64,000 bases of DNA, taken from contig CM035806.1 in assembly GCA_020466095.1 (NCBI GenBank), positions 62,172,059 through 62,236,058 on the forward strand. Reading direction: 5' to 3'. This stretch comes from Chlorops oryzae (taxonomy: Eukaryota; Arthropoda; Insecta; Diptera; Chloropidae). Each line of letters opens with the position of its first letter. Position 1 is the stretch's first letter. A program made the translations under genes and the position numbers. This document shows, one piece after another, positions 1 to 11,600 of the stretch. The notes beneath the pieces are model-generated. The model worked only from the letters and a program-made list of their open reading frames with translations, was not told where the DNA came from and did not search any database.

Positions 1-505
1 ATTTGTCACACAGGTATATCGGGATCCGAGAAGAATCCTAAGTAAAAGTGGGAGACATCCGCCCACTGCCCACAAATTAATTTAATGTGTTTTCAGTAAA
101 ATGCTTGTAACTTGATATTTAATATACTACTATACTAAACTACGAAAAGGGACATATTCGGAAAAAATTGACTCCTCCTCGAGCCACGCCCACAAATAAG
201 GGTTTATCGTAACTTTTGACCAAGGCAAATGAAAAGTGTAGGAAAACAATTTAAGTGGCCCGCCACTGCCACGCCCCCAAATGGAGATTTTTCGTAACTT
301 CTGAAGTAAAAGGCGTAGAAGCTTCAAATTCGCAACATAGGTTGACCAAGGTGAACAAAAGGTGCAGGAAAAAAGTTATGTAGCCCGCCCACTGCCACGC
401 CCACAAATGGAGATTTTTCGTAACATAGTGTGCCAATAATGTCGGGACGCTGGATATTTCAAAGTCGGGCTTGACCGACTTTAGCTTTCTCGTTTTAATT
501 TAAAC
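1..505 (-). mobile_element. DINE-1/mini-me-like (Helentron-related) non-autonomous element, cut by window edge
   Basis: The segment reads as the reverse strand of the element at 5392-6236. It holds repeat units with the phrase 'cacgcccacaaat' followed by 'cgtaacttttga', and ends at a short hairpin at 461-483 (AAAGTCGG, 6-base loop, CCGACTTT), which marks the 5' end of this family. Small open frames here follow the repeat units and are not genes. The 3' part lies outside the window. Assignment to DINE-1/Helentron relatives rests on the hairpin, the internal repeats and the (GACA)-type tract seen in the fuller copies. Confidence 0.65.
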
Positions 506-532
506 ATAACGAATCTTAAAGGAGAAATATTT

Positions 533-1076
533 CACTAACAGCCGGTTTCACCACATCAATTTAATTAAAAATTAATTAAATTTTTCTAGTTTCTGTTTCA
601 CCATTCAAAATTAATTCATATTTAACTTTCATTTAAATGAGCCTTGGTGCCCATTTAAATATGATTTAAATATGACAAAAGCAACTCTGTTTTCGTGTTA
701 AAAACAGCTGACGCAAAGAATTGCTGATCTGCTCATTCTTGGACATAACGCGTTGAACTCCTCCGCGACAATATCCCATGCCTTTTCTTTTTCACCAGGT
801 CTTACTTTTCCCGTTCTTTTATTTTCCTAAATTTTAACTAAATTAAGTAAAATTTCTATTTACTCTTCCGAAAAAATTTTTGTTCGCACATTTCCCTCCA
901 TGTTCAATTTTTAAAAAATCAGCTGATTTCGCAAGTGCTGCCACTTTTCTCATGTGTCAAATTCAAATCTTGGTGAAACTCAAAATAATTAAATTTCAAT
1001 TTAAATAAAAAATTAAAATTAAATTAATTTTAATTTAAGTTCCGATAAAATTTTTTGGTGACACTGGCTGTAAGTG
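533..1076. mobile_element. AT-rich MITE with about 22-bp terminal inverted repeats
   Basis: The left end CACTAACAGCCGGTTTCACC and the right end (reverse strand CACTTACAGCCAGTGTCACC) match at most positions, and both run into AT-rich sequence built from 'aattaaatt' words. There is no coding capacity. I could not identify an unambiguous target-site duplication, so the exact ends may be off by a few bases. Confidence 0.55.
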
Positions 1077-1625
1077 CAAGAAATGAAAAACAAAAAAAAT
1101 TAACTCGAACAATTAGCAGAGTTTTGCACATTTTTACAAGTACCTCAAAAGTACTTCCGTTTTTGGTCACGTACGATACAGCCCTATTTTGCTCGATTTT
1201 TTCCGACTCAAACATTTCAAATCTGATTAATTTTTTTTTTTCAAATGATGAAACCTCTGAGTAGAACATAATGACACAATTTTCTTGGAGTCATTCCAAT
1301 TTTTGTAAAATCTATTCAACGCTATTTGCTTACGAATTCCGCGTACGATGACCTGGAAATGCCCATATGCAGATTGCAAGCGACACGAAATAACTTCCTC
1401 CTCTATCAGTATTTCCTTGCATTCGCTCATTAAAAACCGATGAATATGGAAAATTATTTCGTGCCCTTCTTAGAAAAAAAAATGGTTCAAGTATTAAAAC
1501 GTAAGTGCAACTACCTGTACCCGTTGAAGGGACTAATTAATTGCTTTAGAAAATATGAGTTAAATAAATAATTATATTACATATTACAAGATGAATTATC
1601 TGGTCTCATGCAGTTTTTAAAGTCA

Positions 1626-1628
<3 letters not shown>
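1077..1628. other. No recognised feature
   Basis: AT-rich sequence with short open frames on both strands that resemble nothing I recognise. Confidence 0.4.

Positions 1629-1704
<76 letters not shown>
1629..1704. repeat. (TA)n microsatellite
   Basis: An almost pure TA run broken once by 'ataata'. It is the target into which the mariner at 1705-4493 is inserted; the TA tract resumes at 4494-4517. Confidence 0.95.
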
Positions 1705-1806
1705 CAAGGTTGCCCATACTCGGCGGACCCATCTGGCAACGCCATAACTTTTGACAGAGATCGCTTAATGACCAGAGTGAATAAATGCTTGTTTTTGCAT
1801 ACGTCA

Positions 1807-2331
1807 TACTAGTGAGACTCATGCAGGGTCGCAAATAGCCTTCGTAAATTTTGCGATCGCAAATTTTCCGACGCTTCATGAGCGACCCTTCGAAAGCGCT
1901 TCGCAAAATCTTGTTTAAATCAGCTGTTTGTTGAGATAAGGCTCTCTCACATCGTAAAACATGCCTGACGGCAAGGTTGAATTATTGGCAATTGAATTAT
2001 GATATAATGAAAAACTATTCTTAATTTGACAAATTTGATTTTTTTTCGATAAATTAAAGTTTATTTATGTTCAAACTGGTTCCTTCTTCGACAAATGAAT
2101 GCTTAAACCTTTTTTTACATTATGTCCTAGGCTTGTCAAACGCGATGGGCCGTGTATGCCCGCCCAGATTATTATGCGAAATAACTAACGACGTTTTGCG
2201 AAGCGAAAACCAATGGGAAAGTTTGTCACGCTTCGTAAAATTTCTTTCATACAAATTTTGACAGTTCATTTCCCATTTCGCAAAGTTTCCCATTTCGCAA
2301 CGTTTGCGACCCTGCATGAGTCCCACTACTA
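1807..2331. mobile_element. TIR element with CAGGGTCGCAAA core
   Basis: The left end GACTCATGCAGGGTCGCAAA (1816-1835) is repeated exactly on the reverse strand at 2304-2323, and the match extends outward with few mismatches to a 'tagtagtg' word. The interior is rich in 'cgaaa/ttcgc' words and has no gene. The hAT-like core CAGGG is suggestive, but the bases beside it are inverted rather than direct, so the family is undecided. Confidence 0.6.
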
Positions 2332-2336
2332 TTTTT

Positions 2337-2400
2337 GCATATTTTAGTAGTGCGAGCTACTTTTTACTATTTTGGCATATTTTAGTAGTGCGAGCTATTT
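2337..2400. repeat. Two-copy short direct repeat
   Basis: The phrase 'gcatattttagtagtgcgag' occurs twice about 37 bases apart. Confidence 0.7.
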
Positions 2401-2566
2401 TCTTGCCAAAAACTATTTTTTGTGCATATTTCCCATATTTTTGGTTAATTGTACTATTTTAAATGCCTTTTCCTACCTAATTTCCCAAAAAAATCAACAA
2501 TGTTGAGCTGTTTTTATTTCTGCTTTATTGCTTTCATTTGTCAATGACTCTTTTAAGGGCTGTGTC

Positions 2567-2952
2567 CAGCGGTGGATTAGGGTGTCATGGGGCCCGGGGC
2601 TTATATAGTGATGGGGCCCCTGATGCTATATTTGGTGCAGTTTTTTGAAATAAGGAATAGCTGCTAAAGTCAATTTTTATTAGAACAATATAAATTCTTT
2701 CAAAGGAATGAACCACAAAGGAAACAATTTATATATGAGCCCTTGATTTTGAAAGTGGTAAGAGTCAAAAATTTTATTAAGATATCATATAATTTAATTT
2801 TTTATTTCATAAAATTTTTAATTTTAAAGCGATTTTACAGGAAAAATTTTTTTAAAAATATTTTGATCATATTTTATTTGGACGCTCGGGGCCCGTTACC
2901 AGTTGGGGCCCGGGGCTATAGCTCCAGCTAGCCCTACCTTAATCTGGCACTG
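2567..2952. mobile_element. hAT-type MITE, 8-bp duplication gctgtgtc
   Basis: The ends are CAGCGGTGGATTAGGG and reverse-strand CAGTGCCAGATTAAGG, each followed by a 'ggggcccggggc' block. The 8-base duplication gctgtgtc is intact at 2559-2566 and 2953-2960. Eight-base duplications and CAG ends are hallmarks of hAT. The element is 386 bp and non-coding. Its end composition resembles the element at 61710-62760. Confidence 0.85.
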
Positions 2953-3303
2953 GCTGTGTCCAATGCTGGCGTATACGTTCGATGGCGTATTTACGTTTGA
3001 GTGTGTTTTAAAATTTTGCCCCCTTACCTCTTTAGACGTTGAACGATATTTTTCATTAATATAAAATCCTTTTAAGCGATAAGCGCCAACATTTTTTGTT
3101 TGAAAATATAAAACAACATCTAGTCATATATATAAATAAGTCCACTGAATAAAAAATTAATTTTAACAGCATATTTTTCGGACTATTTTCCTTGTTTTTT
3201 CGAACTTCTTATAGCGCTTATTTTTGGGTTTTTTCGGGCTTTTTTTACTCACTCTGTTAATGACATACCGCGTTTGAAGGGTCAGTCGAAGCAGATTTTT
3301 ACC

Positions 3304-4371
3304 ATGGAACAATACACGCCACGCGAGCGCTCTGAAATAGTTGAAATTTACATTCAACAGAAGAAGTCAATTGTGAAAACTCAACGTGCTTTTAAAAAAT
3401 TAAAAAATGTGAAAAGTGCGCCATCTAAGAACACCATTAAGCGTTTGTACGAAAAATTTTCGACTGGTGAGGCTCTTTCTAATCCGAAGAGGCCAAATAA
3501 AAGTCGACCAAGGCGATCGGCCGAGAATATCGCTGCCGTACGAGCCAGTATTGAGGCGTCCCCAAGAACATCCCAAAAACGCCGTTCTCAGAAGTTGGGC
3601 ATGGCTCGGTCCACTTTACAACGGATTATTCGCGTTGATTTGCATTTGTTCCCGTACCAAATTCAATTGACGCAAAGATTGTTGCCTGCGGACAAGCCTC
3701 GTCGATTGGAATGGGCCCAAAGAGTCATCGAAATGGCCGAAGATGACGAGCAATTTTGGAACAAAATTATCATGTCCGATGAGGCCCATTTCACATTGAA
3801 TGGGACCGTAAATAAGCAAAATTGCCGTATTTACGCCACTGAAAATCCTCAGGAGATTCAAGAAGTGCCTCTTCATGACGAAAAAGTCACAGTTTGGTGC
3901 GGCGTTAGTGCGAAAACGGTCATTGGGCCATTTTTCTTCCAAAATGAAAATGGCCATGCTGTTACCGTCAACCAGGACATGATGACCAATTTTGTGATGC
4001 CAATTATTCGTCGAAAGCGTATGGGGCAGTTCTGGTTTCAACAAGACGGCGCTCCACCGCACACAAGTCGCATAACAATCGATTTTCTGAAGAAATCGTT
4101 TCCGGGCCGTTTGATGTCGAAAAGTGGTGATTTGGACTGGCCACCGCGTTCGCCCGATTTGGCGCCGCCTGACTTCTTCTTGTGGGGATATTTGAAGTCA
4201 AAGGTTTACGTTAACAAGCCAAGGACCGTAGAAGAGCTCAAGGACAACATTCGTGAACAAATAGCCGCTATTCCGGCCGAAATGTTGGCGAAAACGATGG
4301 AAAATGCTCCAAAAAGGGCACAATACGCCATCAACGCCAGAGGCGGCCATTTGAGAGATATCATATTCTAA
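3304..4371 (+). CDS. DD41D mariner (rosa-type) transposase, open frame
   Basis: A 355-codon frame from ATG at 3304; an upstream in-frame TTG at 3274 is not a plausible start. The N-terminal third is a bipartite helix-turn-helix DNA-binding region. The catalytic domain shows D in MSDEAHF, D in FQQDGAPPH, and a third D in SPDLAPPDFF. There are 41 residues between the last two aspartates, which defines the DD41D group known from the tephritid rosa element. No stop or frameshift interrupts it, so it could still encode full-length protein, although the element around it carries insertions. It would excise and insert its element at TA sites in the nucleus. Confidence 0.88.
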   Translation: MEQYTPRERSEIVEIYIQQKKSIVKTQRAFKKLKNVKSAPSKNTIKRLYEKFSTGEALSNPKRPNKSRPRRSAENIAAVRASIEASPRTSQKRRSQKLGMARSTLQRIIRVDLHLFPYQIQLTQRLLPADKPRRLEWAQRVIEMAEDDEQFWNKIIMSDEAHFTLNGTVNKQNCRIYATENPQEIQEVPLHDEKVTVWCGVSAKTVIGPFFFQNENGHAVTVNQDMMTNFVMPIIRRKRMGQFWFQQDGAPPHTSRITIDFLKKSFPGRLMSKSGDLDWPPRSPDLAPPDFFLWGYLKSKVYVNKPRTVEELKDNIREQIAAIPAEMLAKTMENAPKRAQYAINARGGHLRDIIF

Positions 4372-4517
4372 AATTGATGTAAACAAATCTACTTGGAACA
4401 AACTAAATGATTAAGATTGCCAACCGCCAAATTTTTATTTTTTTCTTTGATTTAAAAAAAAAAAAATGGGTCCGTCGAATATGGGCAACCCTGTATATAT
4501 ATATATATAATATATAA

Positions 4518-5391
4518 TAAATTTCGATGTGTGAATGCATTTCTTTTCCAGAGTTCACATTCCTCCTTTTCGGCTCTTTAGCTTCTTATCAAAAACTACA
4601 ACCGCTGCCAAAGAAAATTTCATCCGCACTCAAAACAGGCAAAGGAAAAATGAAATAGCAGCGCGCCGTGTGCGCGCAAAGCGCTGCACTCGTACACGGG
4701 CTTGCAGCGCTGCATGATGCGCTGTGTGCGGGCCGCTTAACTTACGGAAGACAGAGAATGAGTGGAAAGTTATTGAATTACAAGAGATGAAACGCTTGCG
4801 TTCAACACAATGTTAGAGCCAAAGTACACAAATAGGAGAAGTTTAAGCATGTTTACGAAATTATGCGACTCATTAATATATAATTTATCCGTAAACGTGC
4901 CAATACCGGTGCCAATGTGCAAACAGTGAAGGACGTACTCCACGGATTACTAACGCCATTTTACAAAATACAAGCACGTAGCCATGGGTAATTGGGGCGA
5001 TTGTTAGACAACATAAAACTCTCCAATGTAAATTGAGTTCCACATCTGCGCCCATGTGTGCGACGCGGAAGGTGACAGCTCTCTTCCGTTTTCTGGCATA
5101 TCGCGTTTGGGGCGAACGTACTAGTAATGCTTTCATCACTTAGAAGATTTACCTTAATTAGTGTTTGTACCGTAGAGCATCTCTCGTTTCGGATGTGGGG
5201 CATATGTGCGTCTCAGTATCTTAGTGACATTCTGTGCTTGCAGCTCCAACTTCAATGTTATTACAAGGAAAGAGAAAAATAAGTATTAAATTATGAAAAC
5301 TTGAAAAATACAATGTAATACTTTTTCTCTGATGTTACATGTTTTATTGCTCGATGCCTATTTCTGTAATACATATTTCAATATCTAACAA
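4518..5391. other. No recognised gene
   Basis: Mixed-composition sequence including a GC-rich patch (about 4655-4735) with repeated 'gcgc' words. No domain, TIR or convincing long frame was seen. It may be host intergenic DNA. Confidence 0.4.
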
Positions 5392-6236
5392 GTAAGAAAG
5401 CTAAAGTCGGTCAAGCCCGACTTTGAAATACCCAGCGTTCCCACATTATTGGCGCTCTATTTTACGAAAAATCTCCATTTATGAGCGTGGCAGTGGGCGG
5501 GCCACAAAACTATTTTCCTACACCTTTCACTCACCTTGGTCAACCTATGTTGCGAATTTGAAGCTTCTACGCCTTTTACTTCGGAAGTTACGAAAAATCT
5601 CTATTTGTGGGCGTGGAAGTGGGCGGGCCACAAAATTTTTTTCCTACACCTTTCATTCGCCTTGGTCAACCTATGTTGCGGATTTGAAGCTTCTGCGCCA
5701 TTTTCTTCGGATGTTACGAAAAATTTCTATTTGTGGGCGTGGCAGTGGGCGGGCCATATAAATTTTTTTCCTACACCTTTCATTAGCCTTGGTAAACCTG
5801 TGTTGCGAATTCGAAGCTTCTACGCCTTTTACTTCACAAGTTACGATAAACCCTTATTTGTGGGCGTGGCTCGAGGAGGGCCAGGATATGTAATTTTTCG
5901 TAGTTTACCAGTACACCAAATATCAATGGAATGTGTTGAGTGGTTCGCAAGTTACAAGCATTTTACTGAAAACACAATAAATTCATTTGTGGGCGTGGCA
6001 GTGGGCGGATGTCTCCCATTTTTACTTAGGATCGTACTCGGACCCCGATATACATGTGTGCCAAATTTCGACGTTTCGGAGGAGATCCGACCACGGACGG
6101 ACGGACAGACGGACATGTCTAAATCGATTCAGTTTTTGATCCTGATCATTTCTATATATATATATATATATCTATATCTCCGGAGCTTAGTTCTCCCTGT
6201 TACAAGATTCGCACAAAACTAATATACCCCGCTTAC
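5392..6236 (+). mobile_element. DINE-1/mini-me-like element, full copy, subfamily A
   Basis: The 5' end carries the hairpin AAAGTCGG-tcaagc-CCGACTTT (5403-5424). Four internal units of about 126 bp start at 5464, 5590, 5716 and 5843 with 'acgaaaaat' or a variant, followed by 'gtgggcgtgg'. The 3' part has a 'ggacggacagacggacatg' tract, a (TA)n stretch and the family ending 'aatatacccc'. These are the features described for mini-me/DINE-1 repeats, non-autonomous Helentron relatives of Diptera. The long open frame across it is produced by the periodic repeat. Confidence 0.75.
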
Positions 6237-6389
6237 ACGGAAAGAATTGTCTTGTACAGTGCCGTAGCAACCATAGTGGCAAGAGGGGGCTTTGCCCACC
6301 CACGCATTTTTGTTTTTGCCCATAAAAAAAAATTAAAAAAGGTTTCCAGGATTTGTTCGTCATTTGTCTTTTCCTCTGCCGATACACAA

Positions 6390-7130
6390 CGCGATATTAT
6401 AGAAATGTTTTACAAAGAAATGTCAAAAAGAACGGTTGCTCGTCGTTTTGGTAGATGCTGGGCTTAACGGCAGACTCGCACGAAAGAAACCTCTAGTAAG
6501 GTTGTCTTACAGAAAAAAAGTATACAATTTGCTAAAAACCATGCTAATTGGACAGCTAACAAATGAAAATATATCTTTTGGAGTGATGAAACCAAGATTT
6601 GGCCCTGGCGGGAGAAAGTACGTTCGACACCCCAAATGTAAAGAACTGGATCCCAGATACACCACGCCTGTAGTGAAACATGGCAGTGGATCTATTTTCG
6701 TTTGGGGCTGTTTTTCGTGGAACGGCGTTGGCCTAATTCATCAAATTGTGGGTAGAAAAAACAATGACATTCTGGAAAACGTAATGTTGCCGTGGGCCGA
6801 AGAAAACATGCCGGTTATTTGGTCTATCAGCAAGACAATGACCCAAAGCACACCTCGAAGTACACGAAAAACTTATTTTCTCAAAATTCCATGAAAGTCA
6901 TTGAGTGACCGTCGCAAAAACCTGATTTGAATTCCACTGCACACCTATGGGGTGAAGTAAAAAGAGCTTTCAGGACTCCAAATTTTACAAATTGGGATAA
7001 CCTTTAAGAAAAAGTGAAGGAAACGTGGTACGCACCAGCTTAGCGATGCCAAGACCTAATCAAGTCCATGCAAAACCGTTGCGGAGCTGTGTTGAAGCAG
7101 AGAGGATTTCCGACCAAGTACTAACAAAAA
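6390..7130 (+). pseudogene. Tc1-like transposase remnant
   Basis: Pieces in different frames resemble Tc1-family transposases. There is a helix-turn-helix-like stretch near 6430 (RTVARRFGR), a WSDETK motif near 6575, a QQDNDPKHTSK motif near 6830, and a 'HLWGEVKR'-like stretch near 6945. These mark the three catalytic acidic positions of the family. Several stops and frameshifts break the frame. It lies inside the hAT shell, immediately upstream of mariner copy 1. Confidence 0.75.
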
Positions 7131-7320
7131 ACAATAAATTTTACTTTTATTTTCCTTTAAATTGCTTGAAATATTTCCGCGTTTCTAATTAGTTGTCCTA
7201 ATCAAAACTGAGTTTTTTTTTTTTTTAATGTGAAAAAATAATATTCCTCTATGAAAACAGAATTTTTTCTGATTTATTCTTATAGCGAATACTTCAAAGT
7301 TTATTTTTTCCATCATATTA

Positions 7321-8598
7321 GGTGTAGTAAAAAGAAATCCATTATTTTTCCAATAGATGGCGTTATTTATCTGCATCTCGCGTTGTATAAGTCCGATCGT
7401 GTTCCGCTAGGGGGCATTAGAAAGATGACAGTTCCTACTAAAAAAGCTTTTTTGACACTTTTTTGATTGATTGATTCAGTTTTGTTTGAGAGCTTGTCAA
7501 AGATGGACATCAGCAAAGAGAAAATTCGCTACATTTTACAGTTTTTCTTCGATAAGGGAGAAAACGCAAGCCAGGCGGCTGAAAATGTGAATAGCGTTTA
7601 TGGACCTGATACTGTAACAGCCAATCATGCGCAATTTTGGTTTCGTCGATTCCGTTCCGGTAACTTCGATGTCAAGGATGCACCACGCACTGGAAGGCCA
7701 ATTGTCGAAAATGTCGATAAAATCATGGAAATTATCGAGTCCGACCGTCATGTTACCACTGTTTCGATTGCAAAAGAGCTAAAGATTGCACAAAAAACCG
7801 TTTGGAACCATTTGAATAAGGCTGGATACACAAAGAAGCTCGATGTATGGGTGCCACACGAGTTAACGCAAAAAAACCTCATAGACCGAATTTCCATCTG
7901 CGAATCGCTGCTGAACCGCAACAAAATCGACCCATTTCTGAAGCGGTTGGTGACTGGTGATGAAAAGTGGGTCACTTACGACAACGTCAAGCGAAAACGG
8001 TCGTGGTCGAAACGCGGTGAACCGGCGGAAACGGTGGCCAAGCCAGGATTGACGGCCAGGAAGGTTTTTCTGTGTGTTTGGTGGGATTGGCAGGGAATTA
8101 TCTACTATGAGCTGCTCCCATACGGCAAAACTCTTAACTCGGAACTCTACTGTCAACAATTGGACCGTCTGAAGGAAGCAATCGCCCATAAGCGGCCAGC
8201 TTTGGCCAATAGGAGAGGAATTGTGTTCCATCAGGACAACGCCAGGCCACACACATCGATAGTGACTCGCCAGAAGCTCCGGGAGTTTGGTTGGGAGGTT
8301 CTTCTGCATCCACCTTATAGTCCGGACCTGGCACCAAGTGATTACTATCTGTTCCTGTCCATGGCGAACAATTTTGCTGGTGAAACATTCGCTTCAAGAG
8401 AGGCTTCTGAAATTCGACTGTCTCAATTTTTTGCTAATAGGAACGAGGGCTTCTATGAGAGAGGCATAATGAAATTACCTTTAAAATGGCAACAAGTTTT
8501 CGAACAAAACGGCGCATATTTGACCTAAATCGGGTCATTCTAACTATCTTAAATAAAGCCCTCAATTTAATGCAAAAATAATTTCTTTTTACTACACC
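7321..8598 (+). mobile_element. DD34D mariner, copy 1
   Basis: The 1278-bp unit starts GGTGTAGTAAAAAGAAATCC and ends with its inverse, flanked by TA (7319-7320, 8599-8600). The same family recurs at 12714, 25866 and 34360 with very high identity. A duplicated right end at 11749-11760 follows the LINE insertion, so the composite spans 7321-11760. Confidence 0.92.
7503..8528 (+). CDS. mariner DD34D transposase, copy 1, open frame
   Basis: A 341-codon frame from ATG (MDISKEK) at 7503; the longer frame from 7467 begins with TTG and is not a likely start. The N-terminal half is a paired helix-turn-helix DNA-binding region followed by the WVPHEL linker motif of mariners. The catalytic triad is D in TGDEKW, D in HQDNARPH and D in SPDLAPSDYY, with 34 residues between the last two. 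Length and motifs are those of complete mariner transposases, and no lesion is visible. The encoded enzyme would cut and paste its element at TA dinucleotides. It differs from copy 2 at only about ten residues. Confidence 0.92.
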   Translation: MDISKEKIRYILQFFFDKGENASQAAENVNSVYGPDTVTANHAQFWFRRFRSGNFDVKDAPRTGRPIVENVDKIMEIIESDRHVTTVSIAKELKIAQKTVWNHLNKAGYTKKLDVWVPHELTQKNLIDRISICESLLNRNKIDPFLKRLVTGDEKWVTYDNVKRKRSWSKRGEPAETVAKPGLTARKVFLCVWWDWQGIIYYELLPYGKTLNSELYCQQLDRLKEAIAHKRPALANRRGIVFHQDNARPHTSIVTRQKLREFGWEVLLHPPYSPDLAPSDYYLFLSMANNFAGETFASREASEIRLSQFFANRNEGFYERGIMKLPLKWQQVFEQNGAYLT

Positions 8599-8600
8599 TA

Positions 8601-11600
8601 ATTTTTATTTATTTATTTAGTCAGAAATTACATTGCATTTAAAAATACAAGGAATTTTTTTTTTTTTATAGCTATAGCATCTAAGGCCTTAAGCTTTTAC
8701 AGATTTCTTATATTAAGTTCCTCATTTTATACACATATTTACATTGGGCTGCACTTACTTTCTATTTATTTCAAGATATCTCAATTTTTTTTTTTTTGAT
8801 TTTCAAACATTTTTTTTTTTTTTTTTTTTATAAATTTTTTTATTATTTTATATGCAGTTGCAATATGTATAACATAATTATATGCCTTTTTAACTATGTG
8901 TATACATATATTTATTTTTAGTATTTTCTTTTCCCCTTTTTTCAACTCCCATGTGATGTTAGATGATTGAATGTGATGTTGCTAGCTTATATGAGTGGAT
9001 ATAGTTTAGTAGCTTTGAGGAATGCTGCTATTTTTTTTATGTTTGGATGAGAGGGTGAGGCAAGTATTTCAAATGGATTAGCGTCTAGAAATTTTTGTAC
9101 GTATGGTTGGTATTTTGGACATTCTATCAACATGTGAGAAATGGTAAGAATCGTGATACAGGCTTGGCACTGGGGTGGAGGTGTTTTATTGAGCAGGTGA
9201 TCATGGGTGAGGTGACTATGGCCTAGTCGGAGTCTGATGAACTTGGTTATGTCGAGGCGTGGTAAGTTTTCTATTTTTGCTAGGTTATACTGTTGTATGT
9301 TGTATTTGTTTTGATTGGCTGACTTGTAATGGTGTGAGGTGTTGTTCCAGATTTTGTTTCTGTATTGTTTGTGGTTTTTTTTCATGTGTTGTATAATGTC
9401 TGATACGTTATATATGTTTTCATATATTAGAGGGAACGAATGGGCATTTTTTGCTTCTATGTCGGCTAGTTCGTTTCCAGTTATATTGCAGTGACTGGGA
9501 ACCCATAGGAGTAGGATTTTGGTTTTATTTGTGGTGAGAATATGTCTGATCTCTGAAGAGTAGAATTCATCATTGTTTATGTTCGATATTGCTTTAAGTG
9601 CGGAGAGGGAGTCTGAGCAGATCGCAAAGCTACTTTTTTTTTTTTTTTTTTGCGTATATACATGCTGCATGTATAGCCGCAATTTCTGCTGTAAATATAG
9701 AAGCGTAAGTGGGAAGAAGTTGTTTTTTTATTGTTGTTGTCTCTGTAGTAATGCTGTAGGATACACCGGCGGCGGATTTGGAGCCGTCTGTGAATATGAA
9801 TGTGTACGAGGACAGGCGGTTTTTTAATTCTGTGAATTTCTTGCGGTAGACTTCTGGTGGGGTGTCCGGTTTTATTGTTGAGTGGAGCGAGAAAATGAGT
9901 GTGGAATTATTGAACTGCCAGGGGGGGAGTGTCTGTTTAGTTGCTTTTGGGGATATTTCAACACCTAGTTTGCGGCATTGCTCGATTGTTATATGGAGTG
10001 TAGAGGGAATTTTTGGTGTTCTTTTTGCTTTTTTTAATTTTGTAAGAATAGGGTGGAGAGGTGAATCTTTGCACGCCATTAGTGTCCTATAGTTTTTTTG
10101 TGTGATGAGATTTGCTCTGTCTTCTATAGGTGCTATATCTGCCTCATAGAGGATGCTGTTAAGGGGAGTTGTCCTATGTACGCCCAGGGCGAATCTCAGC
10201 GCTGAGTGGTATATAGTTTTTAATTTGTTAAGATGTGTTTTTGGAGCTCTTCCGTAAAGGTTAAGGCAATAGTCTATTTTAGACAGGATTAACGCATGGA
10301 CGATTTGCAGTACTGTGATTGGGTTGCAATTGAATTTTGGGCTCGATAGGCATTTTATTATGTTGAGTCTGTTGGTGAGTTGAGTGCTGAGTGTTTCTAT
10401 GTGCGTTTTCCATTTGTAGTTTTTAGTAATTGTTAGACCAAGGATTTTGAGTGTGTGTACGTTTTCAAGCTGAAATATATCTGAGTGTATTTGCAATTTG
10501 CAGTTTTTTTTCCGGCAGATATGAAGGTGCTTGCATTTATTGACCGAGAGGGATGCTCCTGAGTATTCGCACCACTCTATGATGTCCGAAAAAATTGCGT
10601 TTATGTTGAGTATGTTAGTGCTTTTGTTTAATTTTGCGTATAGTGTAAAGTCATCAGCATAAGCATTGAATTCGAAGTTTTTATGTTTCCCTAGTACATT
10701 ATTTAGTTTGTTGTAGGCGATAGTAAATAGCATTACCGAAAGGGGTGAGCCTTGCGGAATGCCGTTAGCTAGGGGTTTTGAGGAGGAGGTTGTGTTTCCG
10801 TTTAAAACTAAGATTTTTCTGTTTGTTAGAAATTTCCTTATGTAGTTCATGATTTTTGGTCCAACTCTCCACTTTTGCAGTTCCCCTATGATAGTATGTA
10901 TGCCTATTTTATCAAAGGCTTTACTGAAGTCGAGTGAAATGATTGAAATGTGATTTTTACGTGATAGCGCTGTAGTGGTTTGATAGTCTAGAGCGGCTAG
11001 AGGATCAAGCACTGACTTGCCTTTTTGAAATCCCATTTGGCGGCTGTCCAGGAGCTTGCCTTTTTTTGCAAGCCACCGCAGCCTGGTTGCTATTATTTTA
11101 TCCAGGAGCTTAGATATGCAAGTATTGAGTGATATGGGTCTGTACGAGTCTAATGTCGTCTTGTCTGCGTTCGGTTTGGCGATGGGAATGACCGCACTCG
11201 TTTTGAATTGTTGTGGGATATAATTGTTGAAGATTAAGTTCAATAGATTGAGTAGTCGGATTGTAACCGGTTTAGATAGGTTTTTCAGCATGGGGTAGTT
11301 TATTCGATCTAGTCCAGGAGTTTTACCTTTTAGTTTGTTAAGCGCAAGTCTTAGTTCAATTAGAGTAATGTTTTTTTCTATATGGGCTGAGTCTATCGTT
11401 GTAGTAGTTGTTGGGGTGTTGTTGAGTGCCGCTATCTTTTCTAGCCTAAATTTTGTGGAGAAGTTGGAGTCTGAGGCAGCCTCGGACCAATGCCTGCTTA
11501 ACGTTTCGGCTATTTCGAGTGGGTTTGTTATAGTTTGTTCTGCTGTAGAAAGGCAGTGTATGTTGTGCCGTGTTTTAAGTCCACAAAAAGTATTTATTTT

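Larger units (their letters stand above)
1705..4493 (+). mobile_element. DD41D (rosa-type) Tc1/mariner element carrying internal insertions
   Basis: The terminal inverted repeats CAAGGTTGCCCATACTCGGC (1705) and reverse-strand CAGGGTTGCCCATATTCGAC (4493) extend about 28 bp with three mismatches. Both are flanked by TA, as expected for this superfamily. At 2.8 kb it is about twice the usual size; the excess lies in the 5' part, where two short TIR elements (1807-2331 and 2567-2952) are inserted upstream of the transposase frame. Confidence 0.85.

Noticed and set aside
1628..1906. 92-codon frame rich in Tyr-Ile
   Set aside because: It translates the (TA)n microsatellite.
3274..3303. Ten-codon N-terminal extension of the DD41D transposase
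   Set aside because: It begins with TTG; the first ATG at 3304 matches the expected start. The same applies to the TTG starts at 7467, 12860 and 35336 of the mariner copies.
5423..6222. Long overlapping open frames of 112 and 228 codons
   Set aside because: They run through the 126-bp periodic units of a DINE-1-like element; the repeat length, a multiple of three, keeps frames open without coding.
7863..8309. Antisense frames of 70-160 codons across the mariner copies
   Set aside because: They are shadows of the transposase frame and recur identically in each copy.
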